This document shows, piece after piece, positions 1 through 6,517 of a stretch of DNA of 12,773 bases (position 1 is its first letter; the number at the start of each line of letters is the position of its first letter). Source of the stretch: Clostridiales bacterium. GTDB taxonomy: Bacteria; Bacillota; Clostridia; Lachnospirales; Lachnospiraceae. The notes beneath the pieces were generated by a model. It was given only the letters and a program-made list of their open reading frames with translations. It did not search any database and was not told where the DNA came from. A program made the translations under genes and the position numbers. Location: positions 1-12,773 of the forward strand of contig JAHZHF010000063.1 of NCBI GenBank assembly GCA_019420405.1, given 5' to 3'.

Positions 1-7
1 CAAAATA

Positions 8-1096
8 ATGTCAGAATTATCTTTTGAACAGATGTTAGACGAGTCATTTAAAACAATCCACAACGGAGAAGTAGTTGACGGTACGGTTATTGATGTAAAG
101 CCGGACGAGATTATCCTGAACATCGGGTACAAAGCTGACGGTATCATTTCGAAGAATGAATACTCCAATGATCAGTCACTGGATCTCACGACTGTTGTTT
201 CCGTTGGTGATAAGATGACTGTCAAAGTTCTGAAAGTAAATGACGGAGAGGGTCAGGTTCTTCTTACATATAAGAGACTGGCGGCAGAAAAAGGTAACGA
301 GAGGCTGAGGGAAGCTTATGAGAACAAAGAAGTGCTCAAAGCCACTGTTACACAGATTTTAGGCGGCGGTATCTGCGCAACTGTTGATGAGGTTCGCGTA
401 TTCATCCCGGCAAGCCTTGTATCTGATTCTTACGAGAAGGATCTTGGAAAATACGAGGGACAGGAGATTGAATTCGTAATCAGCGAGTTTAATCCGAGAA
501 GAAACCGTGTGATCGGTGACAGAAGACAGCTTCTTGTTGCTGAGCGCGCAGAGAAACAGAAAGAGCTTTTCGCGAGACTTCAGGTCGGCGACAGGATTGA
601 AGGTACTGTTAAGAATGTAACGGACTTCGGCGCGTTTGTTGATCTCGGCGGTGTTGACGGACTTCTCCATATTTCCGAGATGTCATGGGGAAGAGTTGAC
701 AACCCGAAGAAAGTATTCCACGTAGGCGATAAACTGACAGTTCTCGTAAAGGATATTCACGATACGAAGATCGCACTCAGCCTGAAGTTCCCGGAGACAA
801 ATCCGTGGGCGAACGCTGCAGAAGATTTTGCGGTTGGAACAGTTATTACAGGGAAGGTTGCACGTATGACAGATTTCGGTGCGTTTGTAGAACTTGCACC
901 GGGCGTTGACGCGCTGCTTCATGTTTCCCAGATTTCCAGAACTCATGTGGACAAACCGTCAGATGTTCTGAAAATCGGACAGGAGATCACTGCGAAGATC
1001 GTTGACCTCAACGAGGCAGAGAAAAAGATCAGCCTGAGCATGAAGGTTCTTGAGCCTGAACATGCTGCTGATCCGGTTGCTGAAGTGACAGAATAA
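8..1096 (+). CDS. rpsA: Ribosomal protein S1-like protein with four S1 domains (possibly the C-terminal part of an IspH-S1 fusion)
   Basis: RNA-binding protein of the ribosomal S1 family, expected to help bind mRNA on the 30S subunit. From the ATG it is 362 residues with four S1 (OB-fold) repeats at about 18-90, 106-175, 193-262 and 276-348. Repeats 3 and 4 carry the classical core (VTDFGAFVDLGGVDGLLHIS at 204-223 and TDFGAFVELAPGVDALLHVS at 288-307). Repeat 2 is divergent. The length fits four-domain S1 proteins of Firmicutes (E. coli S1 has six domains). Only seven bases precede the ATG and they stay in frame (Lys-Ile), so neither a Shine-Dalgarno nor a separate start can be shown. In Lachnospiraceae this protein is often fused behind IspH (HMBPP reductase), and this copy could be the 3' part of such a gene. 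An intrinsic terminator follows 13 nt after the stop. The S1 identity is secure; the true start is not. Confidence 0.88.
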   Translation: MSELSFEQMLDESFKTIHNGEVVDGTVIDVKPDEIILNIGYKADGIISKNEYSNDQSLDLTTVVSVGDKMTVKVLKVNDGEGQVLLTYKRLAAEKGNERLREAYENKEVLKATVTQILGGGICATVDEVRVFIPASLVSDSYEKDLGKYEGQEIEFVISEFNPRRNRVIGDRRQLLVAERAEKQKELFARLQVGDRIEGTVKNVTDFGAFVDLGGVDGLLHISEMSWGRVDNPKKVFHVGDKLTVLVKDIHDTKIALSLKFPETNPWANAAEDFAVGTVITGKVARMTDFGAFVELAPGVDALLHVSQISRTHVDKPSDVLKIGQEITAKIVDLNEAEKKISLSMKVLEPEHAADPVAEVTE

Positions 1097-1109
1097 TTAT
1101 AAAAAACAG

Positions 1110-1153
1110 AAGAACGGTTTTGCATCGTAAGGTGTACTGCCGTTCTTTTTTTG
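1110..1153 (+). terminator. Rho-independent terminator after the S1 gene
   Basis: An 8-bp perfect stem (AAGAACGG at 1110-1117 with CCGTTCTT at 1140-1147) closes a 22-nt loop and runs directly into a T tract (1146-1153). It starts 13 nt after the S1 stop codon and separates that gene from the rnf operon. The loop is long for an intrinsic terminator, but the stem plus T run is clear. Confidence 0.8.
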
Positions 1154-1215
1154 TTTAATGCAGATTTTGTTTCTTGCTTTTCTTGTTGATTTTAGATGAA
1201 AAAAGCGTTAAAAAT

Positions 1216-1244
1216 TCGACAATATGTATGCATAAATGTACAAA
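1216..1244 (+). promoter_or_regulatory. Candidate sigma-A promoter for the rnf operon
   Basis: A -35 like TCGACA (1216-1221, five of six to TTGACA) is followed after 17 nt by TACAAA (1239-1244, four of six to TATAAT). Transcription would start near 1250, giving a leader of about 115 nt before rnfC. The region is so AT-rich that other -10-like hexamers exist (TATAAA at 1269-1274, TAGAAT at 1285-1290) but lack a good -35. A promoter is expected here because a terminator lies upstream and a six-gene operon lies downstream; the exact site is an inference. Confidence 0.35.
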
Positions 1245-1253
1245 ATAAAGTAA

Positions 1254-1307
1254 AAAATCTGTAGATTTTATAAAAAAATTCCTGTAGAATATAGCTAATG
1301 CAGGAAT
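1254..1307 (+). promoter_or_regulatory. Two dyad symmetries in the rnf upstream region (possible operators)
   Basis: The first is AAAATCTGTAGATTTT (1254-1269), two 7-bp arms around a 2-bp centre. The second is ATTCCTG (1278-1284) with CAGGAAT (1301-1307), seven perfect pairs around 16 nt that contain the -10-like TAGAAT. Both lie between the candidate promoter and rnfC. They do not match the Rex half-site pattern that I would look for at a redox operon. They could be operators or transcript hairpins; AT-richness makes some chance symmetry likely. Confidence 0.3.
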
Positions 1308-1320
1308 AAAAATACGCGCG

Positions 1321-1356
1321 GAAAGAGAGCTTTCTTTTTTTGCGCAAAAAAGAAAG
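1321..1356 (+). promoter_or_regulatory. Overlapping alternative hairpins in the rnfC leader, touching the Shine-Dalgarno
   Basis: CTTTCTTTTTT (1330-1340) pairs perfectly with AAAAAAGAAAG (1346-1356) around a 5-nt TGCGC loop, and the 3' arm ends inside the rnfC Shine-Dalgarno (AGGA, 1355-1358). The same CTTTC (1330-1334) can instead pair with GAAAG (1321-1325) to make a short hairpin followed at once by seven Ts (1335-1341), which resembles a weak intrinsic terminator. The two folds exclude each other. The symmetry is visible in the sequence; a regulatory role is inferred. Confidence 0.4.
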
Positions 1357-1366
1357 GAAGAGGAAA

Positions 1367-2686
1367 ATGGGACTTCTGACATTTAAGGGCGGAATCCATC
1401 CGGACGATGGAAAACGCTTTTCCAAAGATCAGCCGATCCAGACGCTCCTGCCAAAAGGCGATCTGGTCTATCCTCTGTCACAGCATATTGGCGCTCCTGC
1501 CAATCCGGTTGTGAAGAAGGGCGACCATGTCCTTAAGGGACAGCTTATAGCGGATGCGGGCGGTTTTGTTTCCGCACCGGTCTATGCGTCTGTATCAGGA
1601 ACGGTGAAGGGACTGGAACAGCGGTTTAATCCGGCCGGAAGCAGAACAGAATGTATTGTGATTGAAAACGACGGTGAGTACCGCGAAGTGGAATATGAAC
1701 CGGTGAAGCCGCTGGCAGAAATGAGCAGAGAGGAAATTCTTGAAAAGATCGCTCAGGCAGGTATCGTAGGAATGGGAGGTGCCGGGTTTCCTACCCGTGT
1801 GAAACTCTCTCCGAAAGAGCCGGAGAAGATTGATTATATTATCGCAAACTGTGCGGAGTGTGAGCCGTATATCACGGCGGACTACCGAAGGATGCTGGAG
1901 TATACGGATGATCTGGTAAGCGGTATGAGAGTGGTTCTTCAATTATTCCCGAACGCAAAAGGCATCTTTGCGGTGGAGGACAATAAGAAGGACTGCATCG
2001 AAAAGCTGAAAAGCACAGTGGCGAATGAGCAGCGGATGGAAGTTGCCGCACTTATGACGAAATATCCCCAGGGAGCAGAGCGCCAGCTCATCTACGCGGT
2101 TACAAAGCGCGCTATCAACTCATCCATGCTCCCGGCAGATGCGGGATGTATCGTGGATAACGTGGAGACTATGATCGGCATACATAACGCGGTGGTAGCC
2201 GGAAGACCGCTCATGGAGCGTGTTGTCACGGTGAGCGGAGATGCTGTTTCAGCTCCGGGAAATTATCTGGTTCTTCTGGGAACGAGCCATCAGGAACTGA
2301 TTGAAGCAGCCGGAGGATTTACTGTGCAGCCGAAGAAACTGATCTCAGGCGGCCCGATGATGGGATTTGCCATGGTGACGGCGGACGCTCCTGTGACGAA
2401 GACTTCATCCGCCATACTGGCATTTAAAGAAGATGAGGTGGAGAAGAGCCGTGAGACGGCCTGCATTAACTGTGCGAGGTGCGTGGACGTATGTCCGAGC
2501 CGTATTATTCCATCCAGACTTGCGGACTATGCGATCCGCCATGACGAGGAAGGCTTTGTTGCAATGAACGGTCTCGAGTGCGTGGAGTGCGGATCATGCA
2601 GCTATGTATGTCCGGCCAAAAGGCCGCTTAAGCAGGCGATCGGATCCATGAGAAAGACCGCCCTTGCAAATAAGAGGAAAAAGTAA
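1367..2686 (+). CDS. rnfC: Rnf complex subunit RnfC (peripheral NADH/FMN and Fe-S subunit)
   Basis: Cytoplasmic subunit of the Rnf ferredoxin:NAD+ oxidoreductase, taken from family knowledge to be the NAD(H)-reacting end, carrying FMN and two [4Fe-4S] clusters. The protein is 439 residues, normal for RnfC. Seen in it: an N-terminal stretch related to biotinyl-lipoyl-like folds (about 40-85), a glycine-rich nucleotide/flavin loop (GIVGMGGAGFPT, 132-143) of the NuoF type, the CAECEP segment at 162-167, and two ferredoxin motifs, C366-x2-C369-x2-C372-x3-C376-P and C405-x2-C408-x2-C411-x3-C415-P. The ATG at 1367 is preferred over a TTG at 1340 because it has AGGA (1355-1358) eight bases upstream and begins with the family's MGLLTFKGGIHP. 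It is the first gene of rnfCDGEAB. The tail is lysine-rich. Identity is very secure. Confidence 0.96.
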   Translation: MGLLTFKGGIHPDDGKRFSKDQPIQTLLPKGDLVYPLSQHIGAPANPVVKKGDHVLKGQLIADAGGFVSAPVYASVSGTVKGLEQRFNPAGSRTECIVIENDGEYREVEYEPVKPLAEMSREEILEKIAQAGIVGMGGAGFPTRVKLSPKEPEKIDYIIANCAECEPYITADYRRMLEYTDDLVSGMRVVLQLFPNAKGIFAVEDNKKDCIEKLKSTVANEQRMEVAALMTKYPQGAERQLIYAVTKRAINSSMLPADAGCIVDNVETMIGIHNAVVAGRPLMERVVTVSGDAVSAPGNYLVLLGTSHQELIEAAGGFTVQPKKLISGGPMMGFAMVTADAPVTKTSSAILAFKEDEVEKSRETACINCARCVDVCPSRIIPSRLADYAIRHDEEGFVAMNGLECVECGSCSYVCPAKRPLKQAIGSMRKTALANKRKK

Positions 2687-2689
2687 GAG

Positions 2690-2705
2690 AGGAGACGGGA
2701 AATTG
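2690..2705 (+). promoter_or_regulatory. Shine-Dalgarno that fixes a TTG start for rnfD
   Basis: AGGAG (2690-2694) lies eight bases before TTG (2703-2705). The in-frame ATG at 2664 lies inside rnfC, has no comparable ribosome site, and would add 13 residues (MQIRGKSKRGDGK) not expected in RnfD. TTG is therefore the likely start. Confidence 0.75.
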
Positions 2706-3635
2706 AACGAGAAATATAATGTATCATCTTCGCCGCATATCCGTGACCGGATCAAGAGCAGCAACATCATGCTCCTGGTAGTGATCGGACTTCTTCCGGC
2801 AACTCTCTTCGGAATCTGGAATTTCCGTCACGAGAACGCCTGGATTCTGGTCGTTGTCACTACAGCGGCTGCGGTGTTATCAGAGTATATTTATGAGAAA
2901 TTAATGCATAAACCGATCACGATTAACGATTTCAGCGCGGTGGTCACAGGACTTCTGCTGGCGCTGAACCTGCCGCCCACACTTCCGTGGTGGATGGGCG
3001 TTGTGGGCGCTGTATTTGCGATCGTTGTTGTTAAGCAGCTCTTCGGAGGGCTGGGACAGAACTTTATGAACCCGGCGCTGGCTGCGAGATGTTTTCTTCT
3101 GATCTGTTTTACCGGAAGAATGACTTACTTCGTATTTGACGGTGTGACCGGGGCAACTCCTCTGGCTCAGTTAAAGGCAGGGGAAGCGGTAAACACGATG
3201 GATATGCTGGTCGGCAATATCCGCGGAACGATCGGCGAGACGTCGGTTATTGCTATCATGATCGGAGCGATGTTCCTGATCCTGACAGGGGTGATTGACC
3301 TGAGAATCCCGGGATCGTACATCGTATCTTTTGTGATTTTTATTGTGATTTTCGGCGGACATGGATTTGATCCCCAGTACATAACCGCACATTTATGCGG
3401 CGGTGGTCTGATGCTTGGAGCATGGTTCATGGCGACAGATTATGTTACTTCACCGATCACAAGCAGCGGGAAAATCGTATATGGAATCTGCATGGGACTT
3501 CTGACCGGCCTGTTTCGTCTGTTCGGCGGATCAGCGGAAGGCGTATCTTATGCGATCATTATCAGCAACCTTCTTGTTCCGCTTATCGAGAAGATCACTC
3601 TTCCGAAACCATTTGGTAAAGGAGGGGAAAAGTAA
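2703..3635 (+). CDS. rnfD: Rnf complex subunit RnfD (membrane flavoprotein with covalent FMN)
   Basis: Integral membrane subunit homologous to NqrB, part of the electron path that drives ion pumping. Read from the TTG it is 310 residues, with about nine or ten hydrophobic segments between 22 and 297. The flavinylation motif D-x-x-(S/T)-G-A-T is intact as DGVTGAT at 146-152. By homology FMN is joined by a phosphoester bond to T152, which requires the flavin transferase ApbE/Ftp, not encoded in this window. Other family marks are NPALAARCF (123-131) and the GGHGFDPQYITAHL region (218-231). It follows rnfC by 16 nt, and its stop TAA overlaps the rnfG ATG by one base (TAATG), suggesting translational coupling. 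Identity is secure; the unusual start codon is well supported by the Shine-Dalgarno. Confidence 0.95.
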   Translation: MNEKYNVSSSPHIRDRIKSSNIMLLVVIGLLPATLFGIWNFRHENAWILVVVTTAAAVLSEYIYEKLMHKPITINDFSAVVTGLLLALNLPPTLPWWMGVVGAVFAIVVVKQLFGGLGQNFMNPALAARCFLLICFTGRMTYFVFDGVTGATPLAQLKAGEAVNTMDMLVGNIRGTIGETSVIAIMIGAMFLILTGVIDLRIPGSYIVSFVIFIVIFGGHGFDPQYITAHLCGGGLMLGAWFMATDYVTSPITSSGKIVYGICMGLLTGLFRLFGGSAEGVSYAIIISNLLVPLIEKITLPKPFGKGGEK

Positions 3636-4249
3636 TGAACAAAATTATTAAAAACACGCTTATCCTTACAGTAATCACCGTTGTGTCAGGACTTCTCCTC
3701 GGTGTTGTATACGGGATCACAAAAGAACCGATTGCGGCAGCCCAGGAGAATACGAAACAGGAAGCGTACCGTGCGGTGCTCACTGACGCATCTGAGTTTG
3801 TGGAATATGACGGCTTTGACGCAGATACCGCTTCCGGCCTTCTTGCGGACAGCGGCTATTCTTCCGATGCGGTTACCGAGGTTGTGGAAGGACTGGACGA
3901 CAGCGGCGAGATCGTCGGATATGTGATCAGTGTCGAGTCATCCGAAGCTTACGACGGAACACTGAGTTTGTCTGTCGGCATTGCTGCGGACGGAACAGTA
4001 AAGGGAGTGGAAATGCTCTCCATCAGTGAGACTGCAGGTCTTGGAATGAAAGCTGATGAGGCTGAATTCAAAGACCAGTTTAAAGACAAACAGGTAGAGA
4101 TGTTCTCCTACACGAAAAACGGAGAGGAAGGGGACGACAAGATCGACGCCATCAGCGGCGCTACGATCACAACAAATGCCGTCACCAATGCGGTGAATTC
4201 CGCACTGGTATATTATCAGAATGAGTTAGGAGGCGGTGTCAATGAATAA
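3635..4249 (+). CDS. rnfG: Rnf complex subunit RnfG (extracytoplasmic covalent-FMN subunit)
   Basis: NqrC-like flavoprotein of Rnf: one N-terminal membrane anchor (about 7-28) and a large outward-facing FMN-binding domain. The protein is 204 residues, typical. The flavinylation motif is DAISGAT at 171-177, so FMN is predicted on T177; the following ITTNAVTNAV is also family-like. The domain is strongly acidic, with many Asp and Glu between 40 and 170, which fits exposure outside the membrane. ATG at 3635 has a strong GGAGGGG (3621-3627) upstream and overlaps the rnfD stop by one base. The 3' end overlaps rnfE by eight bases. ApbE is needed for maturation, as for RnfD. Identity is secure. Confidence 0.95.
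   Translation: MNKIIKNTLILTVITVVSGLLLGVVYGITKEPIAAAQENTKQEAYRAVLTDASEFVEYDGFDADTASGLLADSGYSSDAVTEVVEGLDDSGEIVGYVISVESSEAYDGTLSLSVGIAADGTVKGVEMLSISETAGLGMKADEAEFKDQFKDKQVEMFSYTKNGEEGDDKIDAISGATITTNAVTNAVNSALVYYQNELGGGVNE
4228..4244 (+). promoter_or_regulatory. Shine-Dalgarno that fixes the rnfE start at 4242
   Basis: AGGAGG (4228-4233) is eight bases before ATG (4242-4244). The alternative GTG at 4236 is only two bases from this site and would add just Met-Ser, so ATG 4242 is chosen. The site lies inside the end of rnfG. Confidence 0.75.
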
Positions 4250-4961
4250 ATGTACAGAACGTATTTTTAACGGACTTGTAAAGGAAAACCCGACATTTGT
4301 CCTCATGCTTGGTATGTGTCCTACGCTTGCGGTTACTACCTCAGCGATCAACGGAATCGGAATGGGACTCTCCACCACGGCCGTGCTGGTTATGTCCAAC
4401 ATGCTGATCTCTATGTTAAGGAAGATTATTCCGGACTCCGTGCGTATGCCGGCGTTTATCGTAGTTGTAGCATCTTTCGTGACGATTGTAGACTTCCTTC
4501 TGGAAGGATTCGTCCCGAGTCTGTATGACAGTCTGGGACTCTACATACCGCTGATCGTTGTAAACTGTATCATCCTGGGAAGAGCCGAGAGCTATGCGTC
4601 CAAAAATCCGGTGCTCCCGTCCATCTTCGACGGAATCGGAATGGGACTCGGCTTCACGGTCGGACTTACTTCCATCGGTATCGTGAGAGAGCTGATCGGA
4701 GCCGGACAGATCTTCGGTATCCAGATCATGCCGTCTTCCTACGAACCATTTACAATCTTTATCCTTGCTCCGGGAGCATTCTTCGTGCTGGCCTGCCTTG
4801 TGGCGCTCCAGAATAAAGTGAAGAATAACCTGGCGAAAAAAGGAAAAGAAGTGCCGGCCCAGGGCGGATGCGGCGCCGGATGTGCTTCCTGCGCAAGCAA
4901 AGGAATCTGCGGCGGACATCTGGTTGAGACAGAGAATAAAAATGAAAAGGAGGGGGCATAA
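4242..4961 (+). CDS. rnfE: Rnf complex subunit RnfE with a cysteine-rich C-terminal extension
   Basis: Six-helix membrane subunit homologous to NqrD. With RnfA it forms the inverted pair that, in solved Nqr and Rnf structures, holds a membrane [2Fe-2S] cluster. The ligand cysteines are visible as C26 (LGMCPTLA) and C109 (VVNCIILGRAE). The protein is 239 residues. The conserved core ends near 195; beyond it comes a hydrophilic tail with C210-x3-C214-x2-C217-x5-C223 in a Gly/Ala-rich setting, then a charged end. The spacing could bind a metal or an extra iron-sulfur cluster, but that is an inference. By topology the tail would probably be cytoplasmic. It overlaps rnfG by eight bases and abuts rnfA with no gap. 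Confidence 0.94.
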   Translation: MNKCTERIFNGLVKENPTFVLMLGMCPTLAVTTSAINGIGMGLSTTAVLVMSNMLISMLRKIIPDSVRMPAFIVVVASFVTIVDFLLEGFVPSLYDSLGLYIPLIVVNCIILGRAESYASKNPVLPSIFDGIGMGLGFTVGLTSIGIVRELIGAGQIFGIQIMPSSYEPFTIFILAPGAFFVLACLVALQNKVKNNLAKKGKEVPAQGGCGAGCASCASKGICGGHLVETENKNEKEGA

Positions 4962-5552
4962 ATGCAGGAATTATTACTGATTGCAGTCGGCTCGGCATTT
5001 GTAAATAACGTAGTGCTCAGCCAGTTCCTCGGAATCTGTCCGTTCCTTGGAGTTTCAAAAAATGTAAAGACAGCCGCAGGAATGGGCGGAGCGGTCGTGT
5101 TCGTTATCACGATTGCGTCTTTTGTCACAGGACTGATTTACAAATACATCCTTGGAAATCCGAACATCATGGGCGGTGAACTGGAGTATCTGAACACGAT
5201 CGTATTCATTCTCGTGATCGCAGCTCTGGTACAGTTTGTCGAAATGTTCTTAAAGAAGGCGATGCCTCCGCTTTACAATGCACTGGGCGTATACCTTCCG
5301 CTGATCACGACGAACTGCGCTGTTCTCGGTGTTGCTCTGACGAATGTTGAGAGCGGATACGGAATCCTTACAGGCGTGGTAAACGGCTTTGCCACTGCTG
5401 CCGGATTTCTCGTGTCCATCGTTCTTATGGCCGGTATCCGTGAGAAAACCGAGCACAATGATGTACCGGAATCTTTCCGGGGAACACCCATCGTTCTTGT
5501 GACGGCAGGACTTATGGCAATTGCGTTTTTCGGATTTTCCGGACTGATATAG
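4962..5552 (+). CDS. rnfA: Rnf complex subunit RnfA
   Basis: Six-helix membrane subunit homologous to NqrE and partner of RnfE. It carries the matching cluster cysteines C26 (LGICPFLG) and C119 (TTNCAVLGVAL), the inverted counterpart of the pair in RnfE. The protein is 196 residues, standard for RnfA. Hydrophobic segments lie near 3-25, 40-62, 77-96, 104-126, 134-158 and 175-195. The ATG directly follows the rnfE stop codon and is served by AAAAGGAGGGGG (4945-4956). Its own TAG stop overlaps the rnfB Shine-Dalgarno. Identity is secure. Confidence 0.95.
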   Translation: MQELLLIAVGSAFVNNVVLSQFLGICPFLGVSKNVKTAAGMGGAVVFVITIASFVTGLIYKYILGNPNIMGGELEYLNTIVFILVIAALVQFVEMFLKKAMPPLYNALGVYLPLITTNCAVLGVALTNVESGYGILTGVVNGFATAAGFLVSIVLMAGIREKTEHNDVPESFRGTPIVLVTAGLMAIAFFGFSGLI

Positions 5553-5564
5553 GAGGAAGAGATT

Positions 5565-6362
5565 ATGGGTTTGACAGGAATTATCTTAGCCGCTGTCATT
5601 GTCGGCGGCACAGGTTTGTTCATCGGCGTCTTCCTCGGAATTTCAGGAAAGAAATTCGCCGTGGAGGTCGATGAGAGAGAGGAAGCGATCCTCGATGTAC
5701 TCCCGGGAAATAACTGCGGCGGATGCGGATATGCGGGATGCTCCGGACTGGCTGCTGCGATCGTGGCAGGAGAAGCGGAAGTTGGCGGATGTCCCGTTGG
5801 CGGAGCGCCTGTCGCTGAGAAGATCGGCGCGATCATGGGTGTTGACGCTTCCGCACAGGAGCGGATGGTCGCTTTTGTAAAATGCGGAGGAACCTGCGAG
5901 AAGGCGAAGACGGAGTACGAATATTATGGAATCAAGGACTGCGTTATGGCCAGCCAGATGCAGGATGGCGGCTCAAAGGGCTGCGCTTACGGCTGTCTGG
6001 GATACGGGTCCTGCGTGAAAGCATGTCCGTTTGATGCGATCCACGTTGTGGATGGAATCGCAGTGGTCGATAGAGAGGCATGTAAGGCCTGCGGCAAGTG
6101 TGTTGCGGCCTGCCCGAAACATTTGATCGAGCTGATCCCGTACAAGCAGGGTACGTTTGTACAGTGTAATTCCAATGAAAAAGGAAAAGCATTGATGGAC
6201 GTCTGCCAGGTGGGATGTATCGGATGCCGTCTCTGCGAGAAGAACTGTGAGGCGGGAGCAATCACAGTCAATAATTTCCTCGCGCACATTGATGCGGAGA
6301 AATGTACGAACTGCGGCGTGTGTGCTGAGAAATGCCCGCGGAAGATCATAACAAAAATCTGA
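5565..6362 (+). CDS. rnfB: Rnf complex subunit RnfB (ferredoxin-like electron entry subunit)
   Basis: Subunit that takes electrons from reduced ferredoxin. It has one N-terminal membrane segment (3-25), then a cytoplasmic part with 25 cysteines in 265 residues. In order: the Fes-type cluster C51-x2-C54-x4-C59-x16-C76; C107, C111 and C126; a two-cluster ferredoxin module C140-x3-C144-x5-C150-x3-C154-P with C173-x2-C176-x2-C179-x3-C183-P; and a second module C218-x2-C221-x2-C224-x3-C228 with C247-x2-C250-x2-C253-x3-C257-P. This could hold about five or six [4Fe-4S] clusters, as described for clostridial and Acetobacterium RnfB and more than in proteobacterial RnfB. AGGAGG (5551-5556) is eight bases before the ATG. 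It is the last rnf gene and is followed by a strong hairpin. Confidence 0.95.
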   Translation: MGLTGIILAAVIVGGTGLFIGVFLGISGKKFAVEVDEREEAILDVLPGNNCGGCGYAGCSGLAAAIVAGEAEVGGCPVGGAPVAEKIGAIMGVDASAQERMVAFVKCGGTCEKAKTEYEYYGIKDCVMASQMQDGGSKGCAYGCLGYGSCVKACPFDAIHVVDGIAVVDREACKACGKCVAACPKHLIELIPYKQGTFVQCNSNEKGKALMDVCQVGCIGCRLCEKNCEAGAITVNNFLAHIDAEKCTNCGVCAEKCPRKIITKI

Positions 6363-6374
6363 GTTTGAATAGAC

Positions 6375-6427
6375 AGTTCAAAACAGGGGGAGGAGCGACT
6401 CGCATGAGCCACTCCTCCCCCTGAACT
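6375..6427 (+). terminator. Strong GC-rich hairpin after the rnf operon
   Basis: CAGGGGGAGGAG (6384-6395) pairs perfectly with CTCCTCCCCCTG (6412-6423). The loop holds a small inner CTC/GAG pair, and an outer AGTT (6375-6378)/AACT (6424-6427) extends the stem past a bulge. It lies 12 nt after the rnfB stop. Downstream there are only three Ts (6427-6429) before A and GC, so it is not a textbook U-tract terminator on this strand. On the other strand the 12-bp stem is followed by TTTT. It may terminate transcription, protect the mRNA 3' end, or both. Confidence 0.65.
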
Positions 6428-6517
6428 TTATCCGTTAAATTGTTCCCTGGAATTGAATCTGCCATTTATTCCAAATGTGAACAAACTGCGGTAAGTATAA
6501 AAAGAACATAAAGTCTG

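Noticed and set aside
1218..1229. The 12-mer GACAATATGTAT occurs here and again at 12753-12764
   Set aside because: A few identical 12-mers are expected by chance in 12.7 kb, and the flanks do not match; not treated as a repeat element.
1340..1366. TTG at 1340 as the rnfC start
   Set aside because: It would add MRKKERKRK, lies within the hairpin, and has no Shine-Dalgarno; the ATG at 1367 has one and begins with the conserved RnfC N-terminus.
1155..1382. Possible minus-strand small gene of 75 codons across the rnf upstream region
   Set aside because: It crosses the terminator T tract, the leader dyads and the rnfC start, is dominated by Phe, Leu, Ser and Lys as expected from AT-rich DNA, and I see no family resemblance or ribosome site.
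4236..4241. GTG at 4236 as the rnfE start
   Set aside because: It lies two bases from the Shine-Dalgarno; ATG 4242 has correct spacing.
4416..4919. Minus-strand open frame of 167 codons opposite rnfE
   Set aside because: A shadow of the strongly supported rnfE; no recognisable domain.
5273..5836. Minus-strand open frame of 187 codons opposite rnfA and rnfB
   Set aside because: Low-complexity Pro/Ala/Thr/Ser translation of the opposite strand of two certain genes.
6448..6473. TGGAAT/ATTCCA inverted repeat between rnfB and the next gene
   Set aside because: Only six pairs with a 14-nt loop in AT-rich DNA; no position or context that suggests function.
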